Assembly (NCBI GenBank): GCA_946887025.1
Contig: CAMPJY010000016.1
Coordinates: 1 to 26,945 of the forward strand
Origin: an uncultured Salinimicrobium sp.
GTDB lineage: Bacteria; Bacteroidota; Bacteroidia; Flavobacteriales; Flavobacteriaceae
Length of the DNA stretch: 26,945 nucleotides
Direction: 5' to 3'
In this document: positions 16,228 through 24,339 of the stretch, one piece after another
Layout: every line of letters starts with the position of its first letter
How positions within the stretch are numbered: position 1 is the first letter of the stretch
Program-made: the position numbers and the translations under genes
Notes under the pieces: generated by a model
The model's input: only the letters and a program-made list of their open reading frames with translations
Told to the model about the DNA's origin: nothing
The model's database searches: none

Positions 16228-17361
16228 ATGACTCAGGAATCTTTTTTTTCCGAAATAAATGAGCAACTATTACAGGAGCTTCCGTTCGTGGTTTACAGGA
16301 AACCAGAGGAGTCTCTCATAAAGGCCGTCCTACAGGAAGATAGTTTAACCTATAACAGCAAAGATTTTAGCGAATCAGGTTTTATCTTGTCCCCCTTTGA
16401 TGATCAGCGAGAGAGCATTCTTATTCCGTTTGATCATGCTCAGGTTTTGGAATTAAGTGTATTTGAATCTTCTATGGGACCTGAAATTTCACAGCCAGCT
16501 GCCCTGAATCTTTCCGATACCCTTGCAAAACAGGCTCATCTGGAGCTTGTGGAGAAAGCATTAGGAAAATTAACAGACGGAAGTCTCGAAAAGGTCGTTC
16601 TGTCAAGGAAAGAGGAAGTCGAACTGAAAAGAATGGAACCTGTAAAGGTTTTTACTGATCTGCTGCAGAATTACCCCAACGCTTTTGTTTACTGCTGGTT
16701 TCATCCTGAGACAGGATTCTGGTTGGGGGCGACCCCGGAAACCTTATTAAGTACAGAAGGTCTAAATTTCAGCACCATGGCCCTGGCGGGTACCCGAAAA
16801 TTTACCGGGACCATGCAGGTAGATTGGGGAGAGAAGGAGAAACTGGAACAGAAATATGTGACTGACGCCATCCTGGAAAACCTGAATGAGCTAAAGCTGA
16901 CTGAGGAACTGAAAGTAAGTGAGACCTATACCTCCAGGGCAGGGGGAGTAGTACACCTACGGACGGATATATCAGGGAAATTAGGTTCTGGTGGAAGTCT
17001 GGGAGAAATTGTGAAATCCCTGCATCCAACTCCCGCTGTCTGTGGACTTCCCAGGGAAAAGGCCAGGGAATTCATTTTGGAAGAAGAAAACCATGACAGG
17101 GAATACTATACAGGGTTCCTGGGGGAACTTAACTTTCAGGAAAAAACGACGAGGCCCCGGCACAGAAGAAATATGGAGAATCTTGCGTATGGGACTATGA
17201 GAAAAAAGACTGCTTTATATGTCAATTTGCGGTGTATGAAACTGAGCGGGAACAAGGCAGTGATATTCGTTGGAGGCGGAATAACGAAGGATTCCGTTCC
17301 GGAAGATGAATACCAGGAAACTCTGAACAAGGCACAGACGATGAAGAAGGTGATACAATAG
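16228..17361 (+). CDS. menF: isochorismate synthase
   Basis: MenF converts chorismate to isochorismate, the entry to menaquinone synthesis. I chose ATG at 16228, one base after the thioesterase stop; an in-frame TTG at 16204 would overlap that gene. The 377-aa protein has the chorismate-binding core: LEKVVLSRKEE with the probable general-base Lys, ALAGTRKFTG, HPTPAVCGLPRE, Mg-binding GFLGEL, and VFVGGGIT-like IFVGGGIT near the end. Related enzymes (EntC, salicylate synthase) share the fold, but menD next to it fixes the pathway. Confidence 0.93.
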   Translation: MTQESFFSEINEQLLQELPFVVYRKPEESLIKAVLQEDSLTYNSKDFSESGFILSPFDDQRESILIPFDHAQVLELSVFESSMGPEISQPAALNLSDTLAKQAHLELVEKALGKLTDGSLEKVVLSRKEEVELKRMEPVKVFTDLLQNYPNAFVYCWFHPETGFWLGATPETLLSTEGLNFSTMALAGTRKFTGTMQVDWGEKEKLEQKYVTDAILENLNELKLTEELKVSETYTSRAGGVVHLRTDISGKLGSGGSLGEIVKSLHPTPAVCGLPREKAREFILEEENHDREYYTGFLGELNFQEKTTRPRHRRNMENLAYGTMRKKTALYVNLRCMKLSGNKAVIFVGGGITKDSVPEDEYQETLNKAQTMKKVIQ

Positions 17362-17453
17362 GATTTCTTCAACTATATCATATGGGAAGCAGGATTTCTT
17401 CCCGCAAATTAGCCCCGCTTTCTTCCAAAACTCTTTGTATTTTTACAGTCATT

Positions 17454-19184
17454 ATGAAATACCCCAAAATTCCCGTTGCCCAGTCGATTGTAGCACTTTG
17501 TGAAGCCAAGGAAATCAGGCATGTTGTGATTTCTCCGGGTTCCAGAAATGCCCCTCTGACCAATGGATTTGCCAGTAACCCTCAAATCAAGGCGTACAGT
17601 ATAGTGGACGAACGCTGTGCAGGCTTTTTTGCCCTGGGGATGGCCCAGCAGCTTCAAAAGCCGGTGGCGCTTGTCTGTACCTCTGGCTCCGCCCTATTGA
17701 ATTATTATCCCGCTGTGGCTGAAGCTTTTTATAGTGATATTCCCTTGATAGTGATATCGGCAGACAGGCCCATAGAAAGAATTGACATTGGGGACGGACA
17801 GACGATCAGACAGAAGAATGTCTTTGCCAATCATATTCTTTACTCAGCAAACCTACATTCTGAAGTGGTGACTGATAATACCGATCCCGTTGTTAAGAGG
17901 AAACAATTCGAGAGCCAGAAACACAATGAACGCGAAATAAACCTGGCACTTAATACAGCCATAGAAAAGAAGGGCCCGGTTCATATTAATGTGCCTTTCT
18001 ACGAGCCTCTGTATGAGATGGTGGAGGAATCTTCAGTCAGGCCTCTACAGATATTTCCCGAAATAGAAGATCCGGTTATTCCTAGGAAGAATCTGCAATC
18101 ATACGCCGATATCTGGAATTCAGCCGAAAGGAAGATGATAATTGTGGGGGTGAACCAGCCGGATTCTGTTGAACAGAAATATCTGGATGAATTAGCCAGG
18201 GATGATTCCGTTATTGTTTTCACGGAAACTACTTCCAATTTAAGTCATGAAGATTTTTTTACAAGAATTGATACCATTATTGGGCCCATTGAACAATCGG
18301 AGGACAGGGAGGCGCAGTTTAAGGCACTTCAGCCGGATATCTTACTGACTTTTGGTGGTATGGTGGTGTCAAAGAAGATTAAGGCATTTTTAAGGGCTTA
18401 TCAGCCTAAACAGCACTGGCATATTGATGAAAAGAAGGCCTATAACACCTATTTCTGTCTCAATAAACATTTTGTTACCAGTCCCAATAATTTCTTTGCC
18501 CAATTTTTTCCTTTGACTACGAAGGTTGATAGTGCCTACAGAAAGAAATGGATTGAGGTTAAGGATATTCGCCAGGAGTTGCACGATAAATATGTGGAGG
18601 AAATTCCATTCTCGGATTTCAAGGTGTTCCAGGAGATTTTTAAAACCATACCTGAAAATAACCTGGTGCATTTAAGCAATAGTTCCACCATTAGATATGC
18701 CCAGCTGTTCAAGATGGATCCTTCTTATAAATTGTTCTGTAATCGGGGGACCAGCGGGATTGATGGAAGTACTTCCACCGCGGTGGGAGCCGCTGTCATT
18801 GCAAAGGAACCTACACTGCTTCTTACCGGGGAACTGGGTTTTTTCTATGACAGCAATGCCTTATGGAACAGTCATATTCCCAAAGACTTCAGGATCATAG
18901 TCATTAACAACGGGGGAGGAGGAATCTTTCGGATTTTACCCGGAAATAAGGATTCAGAGAATTTTGATCAGTTCTTTGAAACCGTTCATAACCTCAATGC
19001 AGAACCCTTGTGCGGAATGTACGGATTTGAGTATCAGAGTGCACGCACAATGGAGGAGGTGGAGGAGTCACTGGGGAGTTTTTTCAGCGAGAAGGAGAAA
19101 CCTGCTTTACTGGAAATCTTCACGCCCCGAAAAGTGAACGATGAAGTATTATTGCAGTATTTCAAATTCATGAGGAATTTGTAA
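17454..19184 (+). CDS. menD: SEPHCHC synthase, ThDP-dependent
   Basis: MenD joins isochorismate and 2-oxoglutarate with thiamine diphosphate to give SEPHCHC, the first committed step. An in-frame ATG at 17382 would add 24 residues unlike any MenD start, so I chose ATG at 17454 (576 aa), which opens MKYPKIPVAQSIV. SPGSR lies at 27-31 and the catalytic Glu53 in DERCAGFFALG. The ThDP and Mg site is GTSGIDGS (GIDG at about 435-438) with NNGGGGIFRI further on. It follows menF after 92 bp. Confidence 0.96.
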   Translation: MKYPKIPVAQSIVALCEAKEIRHVVISPGSRNAPLTNGFASNPQIKAYSIVDERCAGFFALGMAQQLQKPVALVCTSGSALLNYYPAVAEAFYSDIPLIVISADRPIERIDIGDGQTIRQKNVFANHILYSANLHSEVVTDNTDPVVKRKQFESQKHNEREINLALNTAIEKKGPVHINVPFYEPLYEMVEESSVRPLQIFPEIEDPVIPRKNLQSYADIWNSAERKMIIVGVNQPDSVEQKYLDELARDDSVIVFTETTSNLSHEDFFTRIDTIIGPIEQSEDREAQFKALQPDILLTFGGMVVSKKIKAFLRAYQPKQHWHIDEKKAYNTYFCLNKHFVTSPNNFFAQFFPLTTKVDSAYRKKWIEVKDIRQELHDKYVEEIPFSDFKVFQEIFKTIPENNLVHLSNSSTIRYAQLFKMDPSYKLFCNRGTSGIDGSTSTAVGAAVIAKEPTLLLTGELGFFYDSNALWNSHIPKDFRIIVINNGGGGIFRILPGNKDSENFDQFFETVHNLNAEPLCGMYGFEYQSARTMEEVEESLGSFFSEKEKPALLEIFTPRKVNDEVLLQYFKFMRNL

Positions 19185-19250
19185 ACCCCTCTTTCTGCAC
19201 CAGAGGAACTTCAGATTCCGCAGGAAGTTTTATCTCAATTTTTTTCCCCT

Positions 19251-19258
19251 TATCTTTA
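19251..19258 (+). promoter_or_regulatory. candidate -7 box for the CvfB-like gene
   Basis: TATCTTTA differs from TAnnTTTG only in the last base and ends 19 nt before the ATG. No clear -33 TTG is seen, so this is weak. Confidence 0.25.
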
Positions 19259-19277
19259 TCCAAATAAATTCAACTTC

Positions 19278-20117
19278 ATGCTTACATTAGGTGAATACCA
19301 TACATTAGTTATTGATCGCGATACTGAACCCGGCTTATTTCTTACAGATACTGAAGGAAATGAGGTGCTGCTGCCCAATAAATACAAACCTGAATCTTTT
19401 GAAATCGGAGAGGAAATAGAGGTTTTCATTTATCTGGATCACGAGGAGCGACCGGTGGCAACGACTTTAAAGCCTTATATAAAGCTTGATGAATTTGCGC
19501 TTCTGAAGTGCGTGGAGACAAATGAAATAGGTGCCTTTATGGATTGGGGGCTGGAAAAACACCTTTTCGTGCCATTTAAAGAGCAGGTGACTAAAATGCG
19601 TAAGGGAGACTGGTATCTGGTGTTCTGTTATCTGGATGATCTTACCGACAGGCTGGTTGCTTCCAGTAAAGTCAACAACTTCCTTATAAATACAGAACTT
19701 ACCGTTGAACCTTTTGAGGAAGTGGACCTGATCGTCAGTAACCAGACGGATTTGGGCTGGAATGTGATTATTAATCAGCTTCACCTGGGGTTGATTTATA
19801 AAGATGACGTATTCCAGGAACTAAAAACCGGAGACAGACTGAAGGGCTTTATAAAGAAAACGCGTCCGGACGGAAAGATTGATGTTTCCTTACAGAGACC
19901 CGGCTACAGAAGCATTGAACCCAATGCTCAGGAAATCCTAACTGCCCTGGAGGTGAAGGGAGGTTTTCTCAGGCTGTCTGATAAATCCTCACCTGAAGAG
20001 GTCAAAAGGCAACTCCACATGAGCAAGAAGAGCTTCAAGCGAGCCCTGGGCAGCTTGTACAAACAAAGAATGGTGGAAATAAAAGAGGATGGGATTTATC
20101 TGATAAAAGGGGAGTAA
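19278..20117 (+). CDS. CvfB-like S1-domain RNA-binding protein
   Basis: The 279-aa protein resembles CvfB/YitL: tandem S1-type OB folds at about 1-65, 70-130 and 145-210, then a winged-helix region at about 225-279. Supporting motifs are GAFMDWGLEKHLFVPFKEQ and RPDGKIDVSLQRPGYRSI. CvfB of Staphylococcus binds RNA and affects virulence gene expression; the role in Bacteroidota is unknown. It lies within the men region but has no clear link to menaquinone. Its 3' end overlaps a minus-strand gene by 22 bp. Confidence 0.88.
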   Translation: MLTLGEYHTLVIDRDTEPGLFLTDTEGNEVLLPNKYKPESFEIGEEIEVFIYLDHEERPVATTLKPYIKLDEFALLKCVETNEIGAFMDWGLEKHLFVPFKEQVTKMRKGDWYLVFCYLDDLTDRLVASSKVNNFLINTELTVEPFEEVDLIVSNQTDLGWNVIINQLHLGLIYKDDVFQELKTGDRLKGFIKKTRPDGKIDVSLQRPGYRSIEPNAQEILTALEVKGGFLRLSDKSSPEEVKRQLHMSKKSFKRALGSLYKQRMVEIKEDGIYLIKGE

Positions 20118-20569
20118 TAGTAGTTCCTTCCTCCGTAATAGGACCTGTACACGCTATTATAAAGTCGTGCCTGCATTTCCTGATATACCGGATTTTTCAG
20201 TTTTCCTGTAAAAACATCATAGTTTGAGCCTCTGCTGTAAAGCTGTACATTGTCGCTGACCTGGAAGGTTCCTTCCTTTTTTTCATGTCGGAAGATCGGA
20301 GTTTCGTATTCATTGCGCATTTCCTGCAAACGCTTTTCCCGAGCTACCAATCCCAGCATATTGATCTCCCTCTTTTCATTTTTTCCAAAAATATCTGGTT
20401 CAGTCAGATTAAAATGCATGGAAGGTACCAGAGGGGAAAGCCGGGAAAGTGAAGGAGGAGCTTCAGGTAATTCAATATAAATCCCTTCACTCTGGGAATA
20501 GAAATCCTCCTGGGAAATTCCAATAAAGGGAAAGCTGCCTAAAAACAGGAAAAGAAAATATTTCTTCAT
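20096..20569 (-). CDS. hypothetical exported protein, 157 aa
   Basis: The first ~19 residues form a signal peptide (MKKYFLFLFLGSF... ending GISQ), so the product is probably periplasmic or outer-membrane associated. There is no lipobox. The mature part is polar, has a Pro-rich patch near residue 35, charged segments in the middle and a Tyr/Arg-rich C terminus (SVYRSYYGGRNYYY). I recognise no domain. It converges on the CvfB-like gene and the two coding ends overlap by 22 bp. It diverges from menB with a 178-bp gap. Confidence 0.75.
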   Translation of the reverse strand: MKKYFLFLFLGSFPFIGISQEDFYSQSEGIYIELPEAPPSLSRLSPLVPSMHFNLTEPDIFGKNEKREINMLGLVAREKRLQEMRNEYETPIFRHEKKEGTFQVSDNVQLYSRGSNYDVFTGKLKNPVYQEMQARLYNSVYRSYYGGRNYYYSPFIR

Positions 20570-20747
20570 GAAGGGCCTTTACTTTAAGAGGATCAAAAAC
20601 TGTGCAAAAGGTATGAATTTTTTCTCCGGGAGCAATCTTAATTCCGGTTCAAAAATAAAGCATTTAATACCTCTGATTTTAAAGATTTACTTCCCACAGG
20701 CGGAATGAAAAATTTAAAAAGGTTATTTTTACTCTAAATTATTTACA
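20570..20747. other. divergent spacer between an exported protein gene and menB
   Basis: AT-rich DNA with no gene. On the minus strand TACCTTTTG (20605-20613) is close to a -7 box with one extra T. On the plus strand TATTTTTA (20724-20731) lies 16 nt before menB. Neither has a convincing -33 element. Confidence 0.4.
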
Positions 20748-21587
20748 ATGATCACACCGGAATATAAAACAGTTAAGGAGTACGAAGATATTACTTATAA
20801 AAAGAGCAATGGGGTAGCGAGAATCGCTTTTAACCGCCCGGAGGTACGCAACGCCTTCAGGCCTAAAACTACCAGCGAACTTTATGATGCTTTTTACGAT
20901 GCGCAGGAAGATACTTCTATTGGAGTAGTCTTATTATCGGCCGAGGGACCTTCTCCCAAAGACGGAGTTTATTCCTTTTGCAGTGGCGGGGATCAGAAGG
21001 CAAGAGGGCACCAGGGTTATGTAGGGGAGGATGGTATGCACAGGCTCAATATTCTGGAAGTCCAACGCCTTATCAGGTTTATGCCTAAGGCAGTCATTGC
21101 AGTTGTGCCAGGCTGGGCTGTCGGCGGGGGACACAGTTTACATGTGGTCTGCGACCTGACCCTTGCAAGTAAGGAGCACGCGATTTTTAAACAGACAGAT
21201 GCCGATGTAACCAGCTTTGATGGTGGCTACGGATCAGCCTATCTGGCAAAGATGGTAGGGCAGAAAAAGGCTAGGGAAATCTTCTTTTTAGGAAGGAACT
21301 ATTCTGCGCAGGAGGCCTATGAAATGGGAATGGTGAATGCCGTTATACCTCATGAAGAACTTGAAGATACTGCTTATCAATGGGCGCAGGAGATCCTGGC
21401 AAAATCCCCGACCTCCATTAAGATGCTGAAATTTGCCATGAACCTGACAGACGACGGGATGGTTGGACAGCAGGTTTTTGCGGGAGAAGCAACCAGGCTG
21501 GCATATATGACTGACGAGGCGAAAGAGGGTAGAAACGCTTTTCTTGAAAAGAGAAAACCAAATTTTGAAAAGAAATGGATCCCATAA
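20748..21587 (+). CDS. menB: 1,4-dihydroxy-2-naphthoyl-CoA synthase
   Basis: MenB closes the ring of o-succinylbenzoyl-CoA to give DHNA-CoA. The 279-aa crotonase-fold protein has the oxyanion loop FCSGGDQ, GWAVGGGHSL and SFDGGYGSAYLAK. Asp151 in KQTDADV stands where E. coli MenB has Gly156, so this is the bicarbonate-independent type, as in Mycobacterium tuberculosis. KKWIP at the C terminus is typical. It is split from menF/menD by two unrelated genes, and its last 13 bases overlap the next gene. Confidence 0.97.
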   Translation: MITPEYKTVKEYEDITYKKSNGVARIAFNRPEVRNAFRPKTTSELYDAFYDAQEDTSIGVVLLSAEGPSPKDGVYSFCSGGDQKARGHQGYVGEDGMHRLNILEVQRLIRFMPKAVIAVVPGWAVGGGHSLHVVCDLTLASKEHAIFKQTDADVTSFDGGYGSAYLAKMVGQKKAREIFFLGRNYSAQEAYEMGMVNAVIPHEELEDTAYQWAQEILAKSPTSIKMLKFAMNLTDDGMVGQQVFAGEATRLAYMTDEAKEGRNAFLEKRKPNFEKKWIP

Positions 21588-22108
21588 ATCCGGAAATATT
21601 TCGAAACGACCAGTTAGCAGTTTCCACACTTCCGACCTTGGAAGAGGTTAGCTTTGACAAGCTTTCCCCAAAACTTCTCCTTAAGAAGAGCATATCCACC
21701 AGTATTTCCTTTATCTTATTTCTTGCCATAAGTGGAGCGGCTTTTTACGTATTTCCAGAATTTTTTAAGGGTTATTTTCCGTTGGTGCTACTGGGGATCT
21801 TTTTAATATTCCTCTGGAATTATATTAAAAACTGGCAATGGCAGAAAAGAAGTGGTTACGCTCTGCGGGAAAGGGATGTGATCTTTAAACGGGGCTTCCT
21901 GCTTGACAGGATTACGATCATTCCCTTCAACAGGATCCAACACGTGTCCACGGAACGAGGGGTACTCGACAAAATTCTGGGGATCTCCACCCTCCAGATA
22001 TTCACTGCCGGGGGATCGGGCAGTGACATTTCCATTCCCGGGCTTACCCCTCCCTTGGCGGCGTCGCTGAAAGAAGCTCTTTCTGAAAGGATTGCCCGAC
22101 ATGTCTGA
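21575..22108 (+). CDS. bacterial PH-domain membrane protein, YdbS type
   Basis: The 177-aa protein has two hydrophobic segments at about 38-58 and 65-83, then a bPH2-type domain (~90-177) with the family marks VIFKRGFLLDRITIIPFNRIQHVSTERG and LGISTLQIFTAGGSGSDISIPGL split over that region. YdbS and YdbT are paired membrane proteins of uncertain role; in Bacillus they are linked to resistance to some antimicrobials. The start lies inside menB (13-bp overlap) and the stop overlaps the next gene by 8 bp, so all three are probably translated together. Confidence 0.85.
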   Translation: MDPINPEIFRNDQLAVSTLPTLEEVSFDKLSPKLLLKKSISTSISFILFLAISGAAFYVFPEFFKGYFPLVLLGIFLIFLWNYIKNWQWQKRSGYALRERDVIFKRGFLLDRITIIPFNRIQHVSTERGVLDKILGISTLQIFTAGGSGSDISIPGLTPPLAASLKEALSERIARHV

Positions 22109-23600
22109 ACTGGATTTCTTTAAGCCGCAACGCCAATCCCTTATTGGGATAGGCCTAATCTTTTCAACCGCGGTATTTCAGCTGGTGCGTAACTTTTGGG
22201 TACTGGCGGTTTATTTCCTGGTACGTGATATTGATCGTGACGTAATGCTCCTCAGTCTTTTCGGATTAATGCTGCTTTTGATTCTTACCCTGATATACAG
22301 TATTTTTTCCTATCTCCGGTTCCGGTTTTATATTGATGAGGATAAAGGAGAGTTCGTTTTGGAAAAGGGGGTATTCTCTTCCCAGGTGGTGAGTATTCCC
22401 TACAACAAGATACAGCAGGTTAATTACAAAAGAAACATTTTACAACGGCTCTTAGGAGTCTATAGTATTGCTATTGATACCGCGGGAAGCAAGGACAAGG
22501 AGGTGGAGATCAAGGCCCTTTCAAAAGTACAGGCAGATAGATTGGGGGAGACCCTGATGGAGCTGGCAGCCAGGGAGAAGGAAGAGATTAAATCAGAAGA
22601 GGCAAACCCTGAATCAGCAGGGGCTAATGAACACCAGGTGTTATGGGAACATAATTTAAGTTTTTCGACTTTACTCAAACTGGGCTTAACCTCTAATTAT
22701 TTACGCGGACTCGCGATCCTCCTCACCTTTTATTTCTCGCTGAAGGAGCAGTTCCAGTATTCTGAGAACACTGATTTCATGCCTGAAATCCAGATAATGG
22801 AGGTAGTTTCCACGGGAATATTTATTTTATTGCTGATACTTGTCGGAATGCTGATCACCTTAGGAGAAACCTTTATTAAATATTATAATCTTTCCCTAAG
22901 GAGATTCCCCAAAGGACTACAGGTGGAGATGGGATTGAGGGAGAATACCAAAGTCACTTTAAGAGCGGAAAGGGTGCAGTTATTACAGCTGCTGACAAAT
23001 CCTCTACAGCGGAAGCTGGATCTTTTTAAGTTGAAAATCTCTCTGGCCAGCAGTCAGGATGATGTAAAAAAAGACAGGATTCAGATCCCGGGCCTGCCTC
23101 AGGAGATCGTGCAAAAAGTTTTGGATTACCTTTATTTAAATGAAATTACTGAAAAACAACTGCTCCGACCCCACAGGTTAGGGCTTTTCAGAAGTATCTC
23201 CCAAGGAATGCTGCCTGTTTGGATAGGAGTGGTCGCAATACTGTTTAACCTGTTTTACGTGAACCTGGGATGGGTATTGACTGGCGGAATTCTGTATATT
23301 ATCCTTATGGCAGGTTTCCAGTTAATGTATTTCCGTTCCCTGAAACTGGCTGTTTCTGAAAATTTCCTGATCAAACATTCGGGGGTCTGGATTAAGAAAA
23401 AGCAATACGTAGAAATGTATAAGCTTCAGTCTGTGTCCCTTTCCGAGCCTATCTGGTATAAGAAACGGCAACTCGTAAATCTTACTTTTCACACCGCAGG
23501 GGGAGATGTGGCTTTTAATTTTATTAAAAAGGCGGAAGCAGTTCCCCTGATGGATTATCTTCTTTACAAAATAGAAGCAACCAATAAAAAGTGGATGTGA
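22101..23600 (+). CDS. multi-PH-domain membrane protein, YdbT type
   Basis: The ATG at 22101 is preferred to a TTG at 22092, giving 499 aa. Three bPH2-like units are visible at about 70-155, 250-335 and 395-490, each with the 'basic strand, SIPYNKIQ-like turn, LG..SI.I.TAG' pattern in recognisable or worn form. Hydrophobic segments lie at about 15-40, 46-70, 190-208, 235-255, 360-380 and 384-403. The architecture is that of YdbT, the partner of YdbS. It follows its partner with an 8-bp overlap. Function in Bacteroidota is not established. Confidence 0.86.
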   Translation: MSELDFFKPQRQSLIGIGLIFSTAVFQLVRNFWVLAVYFLVRDIDRDVMLLSLFGLMLLLILTLIYSIFSYLRFRFYIDEDKGEFVLEKGVFSSQVVSIPYNKIQQVNYKRNILQRLLGVYSIAIDTAGSKDKEVEIKALSKVQADRLGETLMELAAREKEEIKSEEANPESAGANEHQVLWEHNLSFSTLLKLGLTSNYLRGLAILLTFYFSLKEQFQYSENTDFMPEIQIMEVVSTGIFILLLILVGMLITLGETFIKYYNLSLRRFPKGLQVEMGLRENTKVTLRAERVQLLQLLTNPLQRKLDLFKLKISLASSQDDVKKDRIQIPGLPQEIVQKVLDYLYLNEITEKQLLRPHRLGLFRSISQGMLPVWIGVVAILFNLFYVNLGWVLTGGILYIILMAGFQLMYFRSLKLAVSENFLIKHSGVWIKKKQYVEMYKLQSVSLSEPIWYKKRQLVNLTFHTAGGDVAFNFIKKAEAVPLMDYLLYKIEATNKKWM

Positions 23601-23672
23601 ATTTGAAGTTAAAGTGCTGTGAATCAAGTATTAAATGTTTTAATTTGCAGTATTAGTCTAAAACTCTCGGCC

Positions 23673-24218
23673 ATGTCTCTTCGAAAACTACTCTTACCCG
23701 TCTGTGCCCTCGCTTTTTTTCATACATCCTGTGACCTTGAAACTTTGATTCCGGCACTTAATGTTCAGGGGGACAGTGGGTACACCTATTCCGAGAGCAG
23801 GTCGCTTTGGCTTCAGATGAAGGAAGACAACGGGGATTCCTATGAATATACCGTTGGTGTTTTATCCTGGACAGGGGATGGAAATAATACCATCATAACC
23901 ATTGATGAAGGAAAGGCGGTGGCCAGGAAGTATCAGGAATTTTTCATGGACCCCGATACAGGGGTTAAAACCGATGGCTTTGGTTATTCTGAAACCGGGG
24001 CTGATGTAGGTATTAATGAAGCGGGAGCAAAAGCTATGACCATGGATGAACTATATGGTATCTGCCTCGCAGATTATCTTGTTGTAGACCCCGAGAACAA
24101 TACGGTCAGATTTGAAACCGACGGGGTAGGTATCTTAACCTTATGTGGTTTTATCCCCAATGGTTGTGCAGACGATTGTTTCGTTGGAATTAACCTTTCC
24201 GATTTCAAATGGTTATAG
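23673..24218 (+). CDS. hypothetical lipoprotein, 181 aa
   Basis: ATG at 23673 opens a lipoprotein-like signal: basic SLRK, a hydrophobic stretch, then Cys20 (FFHTSC). The lipobox is imperfect because His and Phe precede Thr-Ser-Cys. A GTG at 23619 would put 18 residues before the signal and is unlikely. The mature part is acidic, Gly- and Asp-rich, with three further Cys near the end (LCGFIPNGCADDCFVG). I recognise no domain. It follows YdbT by 72 bp and is closed by a terminator. Confidence 0.7.
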   Translation: MSLRKLLLPVCALAFFHTSCDLETLIPALNVQGDSGYTYSESRSLWLQMKEDNGDSYEYTVGVLSWTGDGNNTIITIDEGKAVARKYQEFFMDPDTGVKTDGFGYSETGADVGINEAGAKAMTMDELYGICLADYLVVDPENNTVRFETDGVGILTLCGFIPNGCADDCFVGINLSDFKWL

Positions 24219-24281
24219 AAACCCGGCCCTAATTTTAGTTAACTTTTTCCATCGTTTAAAATTGCATTAAATATTATAACT

Positions 24282-24316
24282 AAAAAAGCCACAACGGAAG
24301 TCGCTGTGGCTTTTTC
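24282..24316. terminator. bidirectional intrinsic terminator
   Basis: AAAAAGCCACA (24283-24293) pairs perfectly with TGTGGCTTTTT (24305-24315) around an 11-nt loop that can add two CG pairs. A-run and T-run flanks let it act for both the lipoprotein gene and the convergent E1 gene. Confidence 0.9.
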
Positions 24317-24339
24317 TTATCTTTTATAAAAGATCAGTT

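Noticed and set aside
17382..17453. Upstream ATG start for menD adding 24 residues
   Set aside because: The extension does not resemble MenD, and the next ATG gives the normal N terminus.
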